A stretch of 64,000 bases of DNA from Bacteroidia bacterium (GTDB taxonomy: Bacteria > Bacteroidota > Bacteroidia > 2-12-FULL-35-15), in assembly GCA_030654175.1 (NCBI GenBank), contig JAURXZ010000008.1:365426-429425 (forward strand). The letters are read 5' to 3'. The translations under genes were made by a program, and so were the position numbers. The notes below the pieces were generated by a model, which was not told the DNA's origin, did not search any database, and saw only the letters and a program-made list of their open reading frames with translations. Below, piece after piece: positions 43,017 to 51,742 of the stretch; position 1 is the first letter of the stretch; the number at the start of each line of letters is the position of its first letter.

Positions 43017-44810
43017 TTAGAAACAATATTTGTTTTCAGCGATCATTTTTGCTGCAATAACTCTACGAGCTGCAGTTGTATTTAATCCTTCTGTTTTTGT
43101 GAAACGTTTTAAACCTGTAAGCATAATCCGTTGTTCATCGCCTTCTGCATAACTGTTAATAGCTTCTTTTCCTGATTTGTGAATTTTATCAGCGGCATCA
43201 TTAATGTAAACACGCATCATTTCTAATTGCTCTTTACAAGCCTCTTCGCCACGCATACCTACTAATTTTTCAACACGTAATTGTAAGGACTCACAAACAT
43301 ACAATTCAATGATCATATCAGCTAAGTTCATTAGAATTTCCTGCTCTTTTGCAAGATTTGCCATTAGTTTTTGAACAGCAGAACCTGCAACCATTAAAGT
43401 CGCTTTTTTGAAGTTAGCGATATATTTTTTTTCTTCAGAGAATAATGTTTTTTCAGAAGAACCAAAATCAGGAATGCTCATTAATTCACCAGCTACTTTT
43501 TGGGCAGGTCCCATAAGATCCAATTCACCTTTCATAGCACGTTTCAACATCATATCAACTGTAAGCATACGGTTGATCTCATTTGTTCCTTCAAAAATAC
43601 GGTTGATACGGGCATCACGGTATGATCTGTCCATAGGTGCTTCAGCGCTATATCCCATTCCACCATAAATTTGAACACCTTCATCCACAACATAATCAAC
43701 TACTTCGGAAGCATGTACTTTTAAGATAGCTGCTTCAACAGCAAATTGTTCTGTTCCTTTTAATTTTGCTTTTGCTTCGTCCATTCCACCAGCGATCAAT
43801 GCATTGGTTGCATCTTCAATGTTCTGAGATGCTCTGTATGTAGCTGATTCAGTAGCGAATGTACGGATAGCTTGTTCTGCAAGTTTATAACGGATAGCTC
43901 CGTATTTTGATATTGATCTGCCAAATTGCTGACGCTCATTTGCATAATTAACCGATTGTGTGATAATTTTTTTAGAACCACCTATGGCAGCTCCAGCAAG
44001 TTTCACACGTCCAAGGTTTAATATATTTACAGCAATTTTAAATCCATTCTGACGGTCAGACAATAAATTTTCTACCGGTACTTTGCAATCATTGAAAAAC
44101 ACCTGACGAGTTGAACTTCCTTTGATTCCCATTTTATGTTCTTCAGGATTCAAAGTGATGCCACCAAATTCTTTTTCAACAATAAATGCACTTAAATTTT
44201 CATCATCACCTATTTTTGCAAATACCGTGAAGATATCAGCGAAACCACCATTGGTGATCCACATTTTTTGTCCGTTTAAAATGTAGTGTTTGCCATCTTC
44301 AGAAAGTACAGCACGTGTTTTTCCGGAATTAGCATCTGAACCTGCACTTGGTTCTGTTAAGCAATAACATGCTTTCCACTCACCGCTCGCCAATTTAGGA
44401 ATGTATTTTGCTTTCTGTGCTTCGTTACCATAATATAAAATTGGTAAAGTACCAATACCTGTATGTGCTGAAATTGCTACAGCAAATGAATGTCCGGTAC
44501 CAAGTACTTCAGTAACCAACATGGAAGTTACAAAGTCTTTTCCAAAACCACCTAATTCTTCTGGAACCGAAATGCCTAATAAACCAAGCTCTCCGGCCTG
44601 ATTTAATAAGTCAACCATCAGACCTTCTTCCTGCGCATCAATGCGATCAAGGTTAGGCCATACTTGTTGTTCTAAAAAATCCTGACAACTTTTTGCGATC
44701 ATTAATTGTTCTTCATTCCATTGTTCCGGAATAAAAATATCATTTGCTTCTGTTTCTTTGATGAGGAATTCGCCTCCTTTTAGTGCAGTATTTTTCGTTA
44801 ATGTTGTCAT
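43017..44810 (-). CDS. fadE: Acyl-CoA dehydrogenase (FadE type)
   Basis: 597 residues from the ATG at 44810 (a TTG-initiated reading to 44852 is less likely). FAD-dependent first step of beta-oxidation. CYCLTEPSAGSDANS (about 161-175) and WITNGG bind FAD and substrate, RQVFF and ERQQFG follow, and YGGMGYSAEAPMDRSYRDAR leads to the catalytic Glu in FEGTNEINR (about 426). About 170 residues extend beyond the normal domain, as in very-long-chain types and Bacillus FadE (594 residues). Third enzyme of a fadN-fadA-fadE order like the Bacillus subtilis fadNAE operon. Confidence 0.93.
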   Translation of the reverse strand: MTTLTKNTALKGGEFLIKETEANDIFIPEQWNEEQLMIAKSCQDFLEQQVWPNLDRIDAQEEGLMVDLLNQAGELGLLGISVPEELGGFGKDFVTSMLVTEVLGTGHSFAVAISAHTGIGTLPILYYGNEAQKAKYIPKLASGEWKACYCLTEPSAGSDANSGKTRAVLSEDGKHYILNGQKMWITNGGFADIFTVFAKIGDDENLSAFIVEKEFGGITLNPEEHKMGIKGSSTRQVFFNDCKVPVENLLSDRQNGFKIAVNILNLGRVKLAGAAIGGSKKIITQSVNYANERQQFGRSISKYGAIRYKLAEQAIRTFATESATYRASQNIEDATNALIAGGMDEAKAKLKGTEQFAVEAAILKVHASEVVDYVVDEGVQIYGGMGYSAEAPMDRSYRDARINRIFEGTNEINRMLTVDMMLKRAMKGELDLMGPAQKVAGELMSIPDFGSSEKTLFSEEKKYIANFKKATLMVAGSAVQKLMANLAKEQEILMNLADMIIELYVCESLQLRVEKLVGMRGEEACKEQLEMMRVYINDAADKIHKSGKEAINSYAEGDEQRIMLTGLKRFTKTEGLNTTAARRVIAAKMIAENKYCF

Positions 44811-44934
44811 GGTTTTTTTGTTAAGCCCTCCAAGATCCCTCATGGGGAGCAATTACAGGACGTGAGTTAATAATTATTATTTTATTATATGATCATTTAA
44901 TTTTGTTTCTCCGGATTTTTCCGAAAACCTTAGT

Positions 44935-46113
44935 TTACAACATTTCAAATACTCCTGCTGCACCTTGTCCTGTACCAATACACATAGAAACAATACCGTA
45001 TTTTTTGTTTCTGCGTTTCAATTCATTGAATAATTGTACAGATAATTTCGCACCGGTACATCCCAATGGATGGCCTAATGAAATGGCACCTCCGTTTACG
45101 TTTACAATCTCAGGATTTAAACCAAGCTCACGAACGATGGCTAATGATTGAGATGCAAATGCTTCATTCAATTCGATCAGATCAATCTGATCCAATGTCA
45201 TGTTCGCAAGTTTCAAAGCTTTTGGAATAGCTGCAATTGGCCCAATACCCATGATACGTGGAGGAACACCTGCAACGGCATAACTTAATAAACGTGCAAT
45301 TGGTTTCAAATTGTGCTCTTTCATGAATTTTTCACTCACGATCATAACGAATGCAGCACCATCGCTGGTTTGTGATGAGTTACCAGCTGTTACAGAACCT
45401 TTCGCATCAAATACAGGCCTTAATTTCGCCAATGCTTCAACAGTTGTATCTGCACGAGGTCCTTCGTCTGTATCTACAATGAAATCACGGTTTTTCTTTT
45501 TGCCTGTAGCTTCATCAATGTATGTTTCAGTAACTTTTACCGGAGCGATATCATCTTTGAATTTACCTTCTGCAATTGCTTTTACAGCCCTTTTATGTGA
45601 TTGAAGCGCAAATGCATCCTGGTCTTCGCGACTGATTTTATATTCATTGGCAACAGCTTCTGCTGTTAAGCCCATACCCCAATAGTAATCAGGGTTTGTT
45701 AATGCCATGGCAGGATCAGGCACAATGCGCCATCCTCCCATTGGAATCAGGCTCATGCTTTCTGCACCGCCTGCAATAATACACTCAGCCTGACCTGAAC
45801 TGATTTTGGAAGAGGCAATTGCAATACTTTCCAACCCCGAAGAACAGTAACGGTTAACGATCATTCCCGGAACTTTATCTGTATCGAAAGACATTAATGA
45901 AATAAAACGGGCCATGTTTAAACCTTGCTCTGCTTCAGGCATTGCACAACCTACAATAAGGTCATCTATTTCTTCAGCTTTTACTCCAGGTACTGACTTC
46001 ATCAAATGTTTAAGAACACTTGCTGCTAAATCATCAGGGCGTGTGAAACGAAAACCTCCTCTGTTTGCTTTACCTACTGCGGATCTATATCCGGCTACTA
46101 TATATGCGTTCAT
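44935..46113 (-). CDS. fadA: Acetyl-CoA C-acyltransferase (3-ketoacyl-CoA thiolase)
   Basis: 392 residues. Acyl-enzyme Cys90 in VNRYCSSGLESIA, NEAFA (about 343), the GGAISLGHPLGCTGA motif (about 355-369) with catalytic His, and CIGTGQGAAGVFE with the second active-site Cys near the end. It cleaves 3-ketoacyl-CoA to acetyl-CoA and shortened acyl-CoA. Transcribed from the fadN side; the leader just upstream of its ATG consists of the left arm of an inverted repeat (46120-46152), which could hide or expose the start codon region. Confidence 0.95.
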   Translation of the reverse strand: MNAYIVAGYRSAVGKANRGGFRFTRPDDLAASVLKHLMKSVPGVKAEEIDDLIVGCAMPEAEQGLNMARFISLMSFDTDKVPGMIVNRYCSSGLESIAIASSKISSGQAECIIAGGAESMSLIPMGGWRIVPDPAMALTNPDYYWGMGLTAEAVANEYKISREDQDAFALQSHKRAVKAIAEGKFKDDIAPVKVTETYIDEATGKKKNRDFIVDTDEGPRADTTVEALAKLRPVFDAKGSVTAGNSSQTSDGAAFVMIVSEKFMKEHNLKPIARLLSYAVAGVPPRIMGIGPIAAIPKALKLANMTLDQIDLIELNEAFASQSLAIVRELGLNPEIVNVNGGAISLGHPLGCTGAKLSVQLFNELKRRNKKYGIVSMCIGTGQGAAGVFEML

Positions 46114-46119
46114 TTTAAT

Positions 46120-46587
46120 TTAGATTTGAGATATGAGATATGAGATTTGAGACACTGGGTGTTTTAAATCTCGTATGCTCATTTCTGGTTAGTTAATGTA
46201 TTTTGAAATTTATAAGTCATTTTTTGTATCTCTTCAACTTCCTTTAAAAGAGGCTGAAGCGTTAAGTCAGATATCAGATTTAGTTTATTAGAGATAATTA
46301 ATTGAGTTTGTAATTCATAAGATGAACCATTTGCGATGCCTAAAAAGTGAATAAATTCTTTGTTTGAATTTCTACCTGCACCTTCTGAAATATTTGAAGG
46401 AACAGAAACAGCAGATCTTCTTATCTGTGAAGTAAGCCCATAAACTTCCTCTTTAGGAAAGCTTGCAGTAGCTTTATACACTTCAACTGTAAGGTCGATA
46501 GCTTTATTCCATATTTTAAGTTCCTTTAAATTGTGCATTTTTTCTCGTTTTTTATCTCAAATCTCATATCTCACGTCTCAAATCTAA
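46120..46587 (-). mobile_element. Candidate IVS-like element: four-helix-bundle gene bounded by inverted repeats
   Basis: 468 bp. The terminal arms 46120-46152 and 46555-46587 are complementary at 31 of 33 positions, built from words like GAGATATGAGATTTGAGA. Between them lies one ORF of the 23S-rRNA-intervening-sequence (S23, four-helix-bundle) family. The element starts 7 bp from the fadA start codon and includes the fadN stop codon TAG (46584-46586) in its outer arm. Intervening sequences in 23S rRNA have the same plan, a long terminal stem plus an S23-type ORF. That this unit moves or is excised is inference. Confidence 0.55.
46179..46538 (-). CDS. Four-helix-bundle protein (23S rRNA intervening-sequence/S23 family)
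   Basis: 119 residues, the family's normal length. The opening HNLKELKIWNKAIDLTVEVYK, then FPKEEVYGLTSQIRRSAVSVPSNISEGAGRNSNKEF (in pieces: FPKEEVYGLTSQIRRSAV, SVPSNISEGAGRNSNKEF) and a C-terminal helix pair ELQTQLIISNKL.../LKEVEEIQKMTYKFQ define the family. Such proteins form pentameric basic bundles; homologues are the IVS-encoded proteins of 23S rRNA and the Avd accessory protein of diversity-generating retroelements. The molecular role is unknown; RNA or DNA binding is likely. No reverse transcriptase is present nearby. It interrupts the fadN-fadA junction. Confidence 0.9.
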   Translation of the reverse strand: MHNLKELKIWNKAIDLTVEVYKATASFPKEEVYGLTSQIRRSAVSVPSNISEGAGRNSNKEFIHFLGIANGSSYELQTQLIISNKLNLISDLTLQPLLKEVEEIQKMTYKFQNTLTNQK

Positions 46588-48959
46588 TTTCTAAGAATTT
46601 TTCCTCCAGTAATAATTGACTGAATACGTTCAAGAGTTTTCTTTTCAGTACAAAGTGATAAGAATGCTTCACGTTCGAGATCCAATAAATATTGCTCGCT
46701 TACAACTGTAGGTGAAGACAAATCGCCACCAGCCAATACATAAGCTAATTTTTGTGAAATTTTTTCATCGTGCTCGCTGATGTAATTTCCGGATTTCATT
46801 GTGTTCGCACCTAAATACGCCAATCCTAACGCTTGTTTTCCAAGCACACGGATATCTTTACGCTTAACTGGTTGAGTATAGCCAGCATCAGCTAGTTCAA
46901 TACAATTTGCCTTTGCTTCAGCCAATAAACGGTTACGTGACATTACAATCACATCTTTGCCTTTACGTAAGTAGCCTAAATCAAATGCTTCAGCAGCAGA
47001 TGTAGATACTTTAGCTTGACCAATGGTTAAGAAACGATCACGGAAATTATTTAATTCAACATCACCTTCCTGTAAATCATCAGCTAAACGAACAGCAAAT
47101 TCTTTGCTTCCGCCACCGCCCGGGATCAAACCAACACCGAATTCAACTAGTCCCATATAAGTTTCAGCATGCAGTACTACTCTGTCGGCATGCAAGCTCA
47201 TTTCGCAAGCACCACCCAACGCTAAGTTATGAGGCGCAACTACTACAGGAATAGAAGAGTAACGTATGCGCATCATTGAATCCTGGAATGCTTTGATAGC
47301 CATGTTCAACTCATCGTACTCTTGTTCCACAGCCATCATAAAAATCATTCCCACGTTAGCACCAGCGCTGAAATTCGCGCCTTCATTGGAGATTACTAAT
47401 CCACGGTAACTTTTTTCTGCTAAGTCAATTGCTTTGTTGATACCTTCAATTACTTCACCACCAATAGAATTCATTTTTGTATGAAACTCTAAGTTGATGA
47501 TTCCATCACCGATGTCAGTAATGGTTGTACCGCTGTTTTTCCAGATTGTGTTCTTTTCGCGGATATTATCCAACAGGATGAAAGACTCAGTTCCGGGAAT
47601 AGTTTTGTATGATTTAGAAGGGATATCATAATATTTTTTAGCACCATCTTCTACTTTGTAGAAAGATGCCGCACCGCTTGCAAGCATATCATAAACCCAT
47701 TGTGCAGGTTTTTTACCGGCAGCTTCCATTGCTTTTACTGTTTCGGCAACTCCTAGTGCATCCCATGCTTCGAAAGGTCCTAATTCCCATGCAAAACCTG
47801 CATTCATTGCAGAATCGATTTTGAATAACTCGTCAGTAATTTCAGGAATACGGTTACTCACATAAGAGAACAAGCTGTAGAATGATTCGCGGTAAAAGTC
47901 ACCTGCTTTGTCTTTGCCGGCAAGAAGCATTTTCATTCTTGCTCTTAAATTATCAATAGTTTTTGTTGCTTCAAGTGTAGCAAATTTTACTTTTTCAGAT
48001 GGTTTGTATTCAAGTGTTTTCAAATCCAACACATGGATATCCGATTTTCCACCTGCACCTTTTACTTTTTTAAAGAAACCTTGCTCTGTTTTGCTTCCCA
48101 GCCATTTATTTTCTACCATTTTAGCGATAAAGCCAGGGATTTTAAATTGTCCGATTGCTTCATCCTTTGGACAGGTAGCAGCAACACCGTTTGCAACGTG
48201 TACCAATGTATCCAAGCCTACTACGTCACAAGTACGGAAAGTAGCTGATTTCGGGCGGCCCAATACTGGTCCGGTTAATTTATCTACTTCTTCAACCGTT
48301 AAGCCCATTTTCTCTACTAAATGGAAAAGGCTCATAATACCGAATACACCAATTCTGTTGGCAATAAATGCAGGGGTATCTTTACACAAAACGGTTGTTT
48401 TACCTAAATACAACTCACCATAGTGCATTAAGAAATCCACTACTTCAGGAGAAGTTTTTGGAGTAGGAATAATTTCTAATAAACGTAAGTAACGTGGAGG
48501 GTTAAAGAAGTGGGTCCCGCAGAAATGTTTCTGGAAATCTTCGCTTCTGCCTTCAGTCATCATGTGGATAGGGATACCGGAAGTGTTGGAAGTAATTAAT
48601 GTTCCTGGTTTACGGAATTTTTCTACGTTTTCAAATACTTGTTTTTTAATATCCAAACGTTCTATAACTACCTCAATTATCCAATCGCAGGAAGCGATAT
48701 CTTTCATATCATCATCAAAATTACCGGTGGTAATACGTTTAGCATACGATTTACGATAGATAGGGGATGGGTTTGATTTTAATGCAAAATCAAGCGCATC
48801 ATTTACTATTTTGTTGCGACTTTTTTTATCTGCTGCTGCATCTTTTGGAACGATGTCGAGTAATAAAACTTCAATACCAATGTTTGCATAATGGCATGCA
48901 ATGCGACTCCCCATTACACCAGATCCAAGTACCGCTACTTTTTTTATGATTCTATTCAT
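46584..48959 (-). CDS. fadN: 3-hydroxyacyl-CoA dehydrogenase/enoyl-CoA hydratase (FadN type)
   Basis: 791 residues. Dehydrogenase part first: NAD Rossmann motif VLGSGVMGSRIA (about 10-21), HFFNPPRYLRLLEI (about 146-159) with the catalytic His, and the GP..GRPKSATFRT dimerisation region (about 231-246). The enoyl-CoA hydratase/crotonase part is C-terminal (about 480-700), with NFSAGANVGMIF and GGGGSKEFA. This domain order and length fit Bacillus FadN (about 789 residues), not E. coli FadB where the hydratase comes first. The protein ends GKILRN; its stop codon lies inside the inverted repeat of the four-helix-bundle element. It begins 29 bp after marR. Confidence 0.93.
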   Translation of the reverse strand: MNRIIKKVAVLGSGVMGSRIACHYANIGIEVLLLDIVPKDAAADKKSRNKIVNDALDFALKSNPSPIYRKSYAKRITTGNFDDDMKDIASCDWIIEVVIERLDIKKQVFENVEKFRKPGTLITSNTSGIPIHMMTEGRSEDFQKHFCGTHFFNPPRYLRLLEIIPTPKTSPEVVDFLMHYGELYLGKTTVLCKDTPAFIANRIGVFGIMSLFHLVEKMGLTVEEVDKLTGPVLGRPKSATFRTCDVVGLDTLVHVANGVAATCPKDEAIGQFKIPGFIAKMVENKWLGSKTEQGFFKKVKGAGGKSDIHVLDLKTLEYKPSEKVKFATLEATKTIDNLRARMKMLLAGKDKAGDFYRESFYSLFSYVSNRIPEITDELFKIDSAMNAGFAWELGPFEAWDALGVAETVKAMEAAGKKPAQWVYDMLASGAASFYKVEDGAKKYYDIPSKSYKTIPGTESFILLDNIREKNTIWKNSGTTITDIGDGIINLEFHTKMNSIGGEVIEGINKAIDLAEKSYRGLVISNEGANFSAGANVGMIFMMAVEQEYDELNMAIKAFQDSMMRIRYSSIPVVVAPHNLALGGACEMSLHADRVVLHAETYMGLVEFGVGLIPGGGGSKEFAVRLADDLQEGDVELNNFRDRFLTIGQAKVSTSAAEAFDLGYLRKGKDVIVMSRNRLLAEAKANCIELADAGYTQPVKRKDIRVLGKQALGLAYLGANTMKSGNYISEHDEKISQKLAYVLAGGDLSSPTVVSEQYLLDLEREAFLSLCTEKKTLERIQSIITGGKILRN

Positions 48960-48988
48960 ATTTTTTTATAAAATTTTAGAATTTATTT

Positions 48989-49441
48989 TTAACTTAGCTT
49001 TTGTAGTTTATGACGTTCTTCAGCAATTTGTGTTATTTCATTTACTGTTTTAAAAAAATCCTCAATTCGTTCTTTTCCGATTTTTTCTTCAATTAAGCGG
49101 TTAAATCTACGAACAATATTCTTAGCAAGTTCTTTATTTTCTTTGCCTTTTTCTGTTAATAATAGTTTAACCTTCCTTTTATCGATAGTATCTACTTTTC
49201 TAACAATTAATTTCTCTGTTTCAAGGGTTTTAATCATTCTTGAAAGAGAAGTACTTTCCATACCTAATTTAGGAGCAATATCCGAAGCATAGGAACCCTC
49301 ATTGGTATCTATATTCAAAAGAAAATAACCAATTGAAATAGTCCCACCGTGTTGTATAGCCTCTGCATTGTACATTCTACTGATTATTTGCCAACCGTTT
49401 TTGAATTTTGAATCAACGGTTTCTCTGTGCTTTTTTTCCAT
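48989..49441 (-). CDS. MarR-family transcriptional regulator, first gene of the fad operon
   Basis: 150 residues. Winged helix-turn-helix: APKLGMESTSLSRMIKTLETEKLIVRK (about 57-83, the recognition helix region in MESTSLSRMIKTL) then DTIDKRKVKLLLTEKG, the beta-wing with the typical D.R.. motif. N- and C-terminal helices form the dimer interface. Co-directional with fadN (29-bp gap), so it is probably an autoregulated repressor of fadN-fadA-fadE responding to an acyl-CoA or fatty acid. A perfect palindrome next to its promoter (49461-49488) is the likely operator. Confidence 0.9.
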   Translation of the reverse strand: MEKKHRETVDSKFKNGWQIISRMYNAEAIQHGGTISIGYFLLNIDTNEGSYASDIAPKLGMESTSLSRMIKTLETEKLIVRKVDTIDKRKVKLLLTEKGKENKELAKNIVRRFNRLIEEKIGKERIEDFFKTVNEITQIAEERHKLQKLS

Positions 49442-49449
49442 TACAATGA

Positions 49450-49457
49450 CAAATGTA
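49450..49457 (-). promoter_or_regulatory. Candidate -7 promoter element of the marR-fad operon
   Basis: Minus strand TACATTTG matches TAnnTTTG, 8 nt before the marR ATG, implying a very short leader. The adjacent upstream palindrome would cover the -33 to -7 spacer. Confidence 0.55.
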
Positions 49458-49460
49458 ATA

Positions 49461-49488
49461 AGATTTACTATGCAAGCATAGTAAATCT
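49461..49488. promoter_or_regulatory. Perfect 13-2-13 palindrome, putative MarR operator
   Basis: AGATTTACTATGC-AA-GCATAGTAAATCT, all 13 positions paired, centred about 33 bp upstream of the marR ATG and immediately upstream of the -7 element. Length and symmetry suit a MarR dimer. No T tract follows on the minus strand, so it is not a terminator. Confidence 0.75.
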
Positions 49489-49621
49489 TTAACTATTTTT
49501 TTGTCTCCCCTTTAAAGGATTATATAATTCCATCCCATTTATGGTAATAAGAGGAAGTTCATAAATTTGGTGCTTAGAAAATATACCCTATTTAAGGGAT
49601 AATATTTTGAAAAAAAACTGC

Positions 49622-49629
49622 TACCTTTG
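49622..49629 (+). promoter_or_regulatory. Candidate -7 promoter element of lpxD
   Basis: TACCTTTG fits TAnnTTTG and lies 67 bp before the lpxD ATG in the divergent gap with marR. Confidence 0.45.
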
Positions 49630-49696
49630 GCTTTATGGTTTGTTTACATAATAAATAATAGCCTGAATTAAGTGTAATTAATAATTGTTTTTTAAA

Positions 49697-50740
49697 ATGG
49701 AATTTACAGCACAACAAATAGCCGAATTATTAAACGGGACGGTTGAGGGCAATGGAAATATTGTTGTTTCCGGCCTGTCAAAAATTGAAGAAGGCAAAAC
49801 CGGCACCTTATCGTTTTTAGCCAACACGCTTTATACTCCATTGGTATATGAAACAGATGCCTCAGTGATCATTTTAAACAATACCTTAGTACTTGATAAA
49901 CCTGTAAAATCAACCTGTACACTTATTAGAGTGGAGGATGCTTATGGAAGCTTTGCCAAATTATTAGAAATTTATTATCAGATCAATCAGAACAAAAAAG
50001 GCATTGAGCAACCATCTTTTATTTCGGCAACCGCTAAATATGGGACTGATTGTTATATTGGTGCTTTTGCCTATATCGGTGAAAATGTACGAATAGGGAA
50101 CAATGTGAAAATTTATCCTCATTGCTATATTGGCGACAATACCACCATTGGTGATGGTTCTACCCTATACTCCGGTGTAAAAGTATATTATGATTCTGTT
50201 ATTGGTAACCATTGTACCATACATGCCAGTACTGTTGTTGGTAGTGATGGGTTCGGCTTTGCTCCTAATTCAGAAAATAATTATAAAAAGGTTCCTCAAA
50301 TAGGTAACGTGATTATTGAGGACCATGTTGAAATAGGTTCTAATACTTCCATTGATAGGGCTACTATGGGCTCAACAATTATACGTAAAGGTGCAAAACT
50401 TGATAATTTAGTTCAGATTGCACACAATGTAGAAATTGGTGAAAATGCAATTTTGGCGGGTGGCGCCTTTGTTGCCGGTTCAAGCAAAATTGGTAAAAAT
50501 GTAATGATCGGTGGACAGGCAGGTGTGGTTGGGCATGTTAAAGTTGCTGATGGTGTTAAAATTGCCGGACAATCAGGTGTAGGCTCCACTATTGAAAAAG
50601 AAGGACTTGTTGTACAAGGCTCCCCGGCTTTTGCAATAGGTGATTATCAACGTAGCTATGTTCTATTCAGAAGCCTTCAAAAACTCAACGATCGTATACG
50701 AAGTTTAGAAGCTGAGATCAAAAAAATAGCGCAGTTATAA
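49697..50740 (+). CDS. lpxD: UDP-3-O-acylglucosamine N-acyltransferase
   Basis: 347 residues from the ATG at 49697 (upstream TTG at 49685 ignored). The N-terminal uridine-binding domain (AQQIAELLNGTVEGNG; SKIEEGKTGTLSFLAN) is followed by a left-handed beta-helix of hexapeptide repeats (about 105-310, for example IGENVRIGNNVKIYPHCYIG), including the catalytic His in LVQIAHNVEIG (about 246) and SDGFGFAP. A C-terminal helix (RSLQKLNDRIRSLEAEIKK) ends it. Third step of lipid A synthesis. A strong terminator follows. Confidence 0.95.
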   Translation: MEFTAQQIAELLNGTVEGNGNIVVSGLSKIEEGKTGTLSFLANTLYTPLVYETDASVIILNNTLVLDKPVKSTCTLIRVEDAYGSFAKLLEIYYQINQNKKGIEQPSFISATAKYGTDCYIGAFAYIGENVRIGNNVKIYPHCYIGDNTTIGDGSTLYSGVKVYYDSVIGNHCTIHASTVVGSDGFGFAPNSENNYKKVPQIGNVIIEDHVEIGSNTSIDRATMGSTIIRKGAKLDNLVQIAHNVEIGENAILAGGAFVAGSSKIGKNVMIGGQAGVVGHVKVADGVKIAGQSGVGSTIEKEGLVVQGSPAFAIGDYQRSYVLFRSLQKLNDRIRSLEAEIKKIAQL

Positions 50741-50798
50741 GGCAGATGTTGGAAAAGAATCTTTACGGATATACTGATCTGTCGGTTAAATGGCAGGA

Positions 50799-50834
50799 AA
50801 ACTGCCCTTCAAAGTATGAAGGGCAGTTTTTTTT
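50799..50834 (+). terminator. Rho-independent terminator of lpxD
   Basis: Perfect 12-bp stem AAACTGCCCTTC/GAAGGGCAGTTT, loop AAAGTAT, followed by T8. It lies 60 bp after the lpxD stop. The loop's ATG opens a longer false reading of the next gene. Confidence 0.93.
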
Positions 50835-50864
50835 ATTCCTTATCCATAGCTAAGCAAGTAATGC

Positions 50865-50872
50865 TATCTTTG
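50865..50872 (+). promoter_or_regulatory. Candidate -7 promoter element of the acyltransferase gene
   Basis: TATCTTTG matches TAnnTTTG, located after the lpxD terminator and 13 bp before the preferred ATG at 50885. Confidence 0.55.
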
Positions 50873-50884
50873 CAACCGAAAATT

Positions 50885-51742
50885 ATGAAAGAAAAGAAAT
50901 TCATAGATGTTAGTAAGGTTATTGCAGAAAAAGCTCCAAAATTAAAAAAGTGGATGCCCAAGTTTGTTATGGTTTGGCTGAAACGTAAGCTTCATGAAGA
51001 TGAAATAAACCAATTAATGCATGAGCTAAAAGATGAATATGGCTTAAAATTTAATAATAAAGGTTTAGAAAAATTTGGTGCTAATATTGAATCTTTACAT
51101 TCTGAGTATATCCCTAAAACAGGTGGGATTATTATTGCAGCTAACCATCCGTTGGGTGGTTTAGATGGAATGGCATTAATTAAGGCGGTAGGAGATGTAA
51201 GGCCGGATGTTCGTTTTGTTGTTAACGATGTTTTGGATAATTTAAAAAATTACGGTGATGTTTTTGTTGGCGTAAATAAAATAAGTTCTACCTCTGCCAA
51301 GTCGCTGCGGAACATGGAGAATGTTCTGGAATCAGAAGATGCGGTAATATTTTTCCCTGCAGGATTAGTTTCCCGTAAACAAAAAGGAGAAATAAAAGAT
51401 CTGACCTGGAAAAAAAGTTTTGTAACCCAGGCTATTGATCATAAGCGACAAATTGTTCCTGTATTTATTGAAGGGAAAAATTCCAAGTTTTTCTATCGGT
51501 TTGCAAATTTCCGCAAAAGAATAGGGATAAAAGCGAATATTGAAATGATGTTTTTACCGGATGAAATGTTTAAGCAAAAAGGACATACTATTAAAATACA
51601 TTTCGGAAAGCCTTTTGATTCGTCTCTTTTAGACAATAATAAATCTCACAGGGTATGGGCAGCTTTTATAAAGCAATACGTTTACTCGAAAGAATTTAAA
51701 AAAGGAATTACTTTTGAAGAATATTTAAAAAGTAATATGTAA
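50885..51742 (+). CDS. PlsC-like lysophospholipid/1-acylglycerol-3-phosphate acyltransferase family protein
   Basis: 285 residues from the ATG at 50885; a longer reading from 50816 would start inside the lpxD terminator. The acyltransferase HX4D motif appears as NHPLGGLDG (about 86-94), followed by the FFPAG motif (about 157-161), and a basic KMW/KRKL N-terminal helix (WMPKFVMVWLKRKL). It may use acyl-CoA or acyl-ACP to acylate a lipid, for example phosphatidate or an ornithine/glycine lipid as in some Bacteroidota homologues. The last three codons and stop lie in the left arm of a perfect 24-bp inverted repeat. Confidence 0.85.
   Translation: MKEKKFIDVSKVIAEKAPKLKKWMPKFVMVWLKRKLHEDEINQLMHELKDEYGLKFNNKGLEKFGANIESLHSEYIPKTGGIIIAANHPLGGLDGMALIKAVGDVRPDVRFVVNDVLDNLKNYGDVFVGVNKISSTSAKSLRNMENVLESEDAVIFFPAGLVSRKQKGEIKDLTWKKSFVTQAIDHKRQIVPVFIEGKNSKFFYRFANFRKRIGIKANIEMMFLPDEMFKQKGHTIKIHFGKPFDSSLLDNNKSHRVWAAFIKQYVYSKEFKKGITFEEYLKSNM

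Noticed and set aside
46179-46538. Diversity-generating retroelement accessory (Avd)
   Set aside because: No reverse transcriptase, template repeat or variable repeat was seen nearby; only the fold family is shared.
46584-48959. E. coli-type FadB
   Set aside because: The domain order is reversed (dehydrogenase first) and size and operon match FadN.
49461-49488. Terminator in the marR-lpxD gap
   Set aside because: No T tract on either side at the right place, and the genes diverge, so nothing needs termination there.
50816-50884. Longer start of the acyltransferase
   Set aside because: These codons lie in the lpxD terminator and upstream of a good -7 element.
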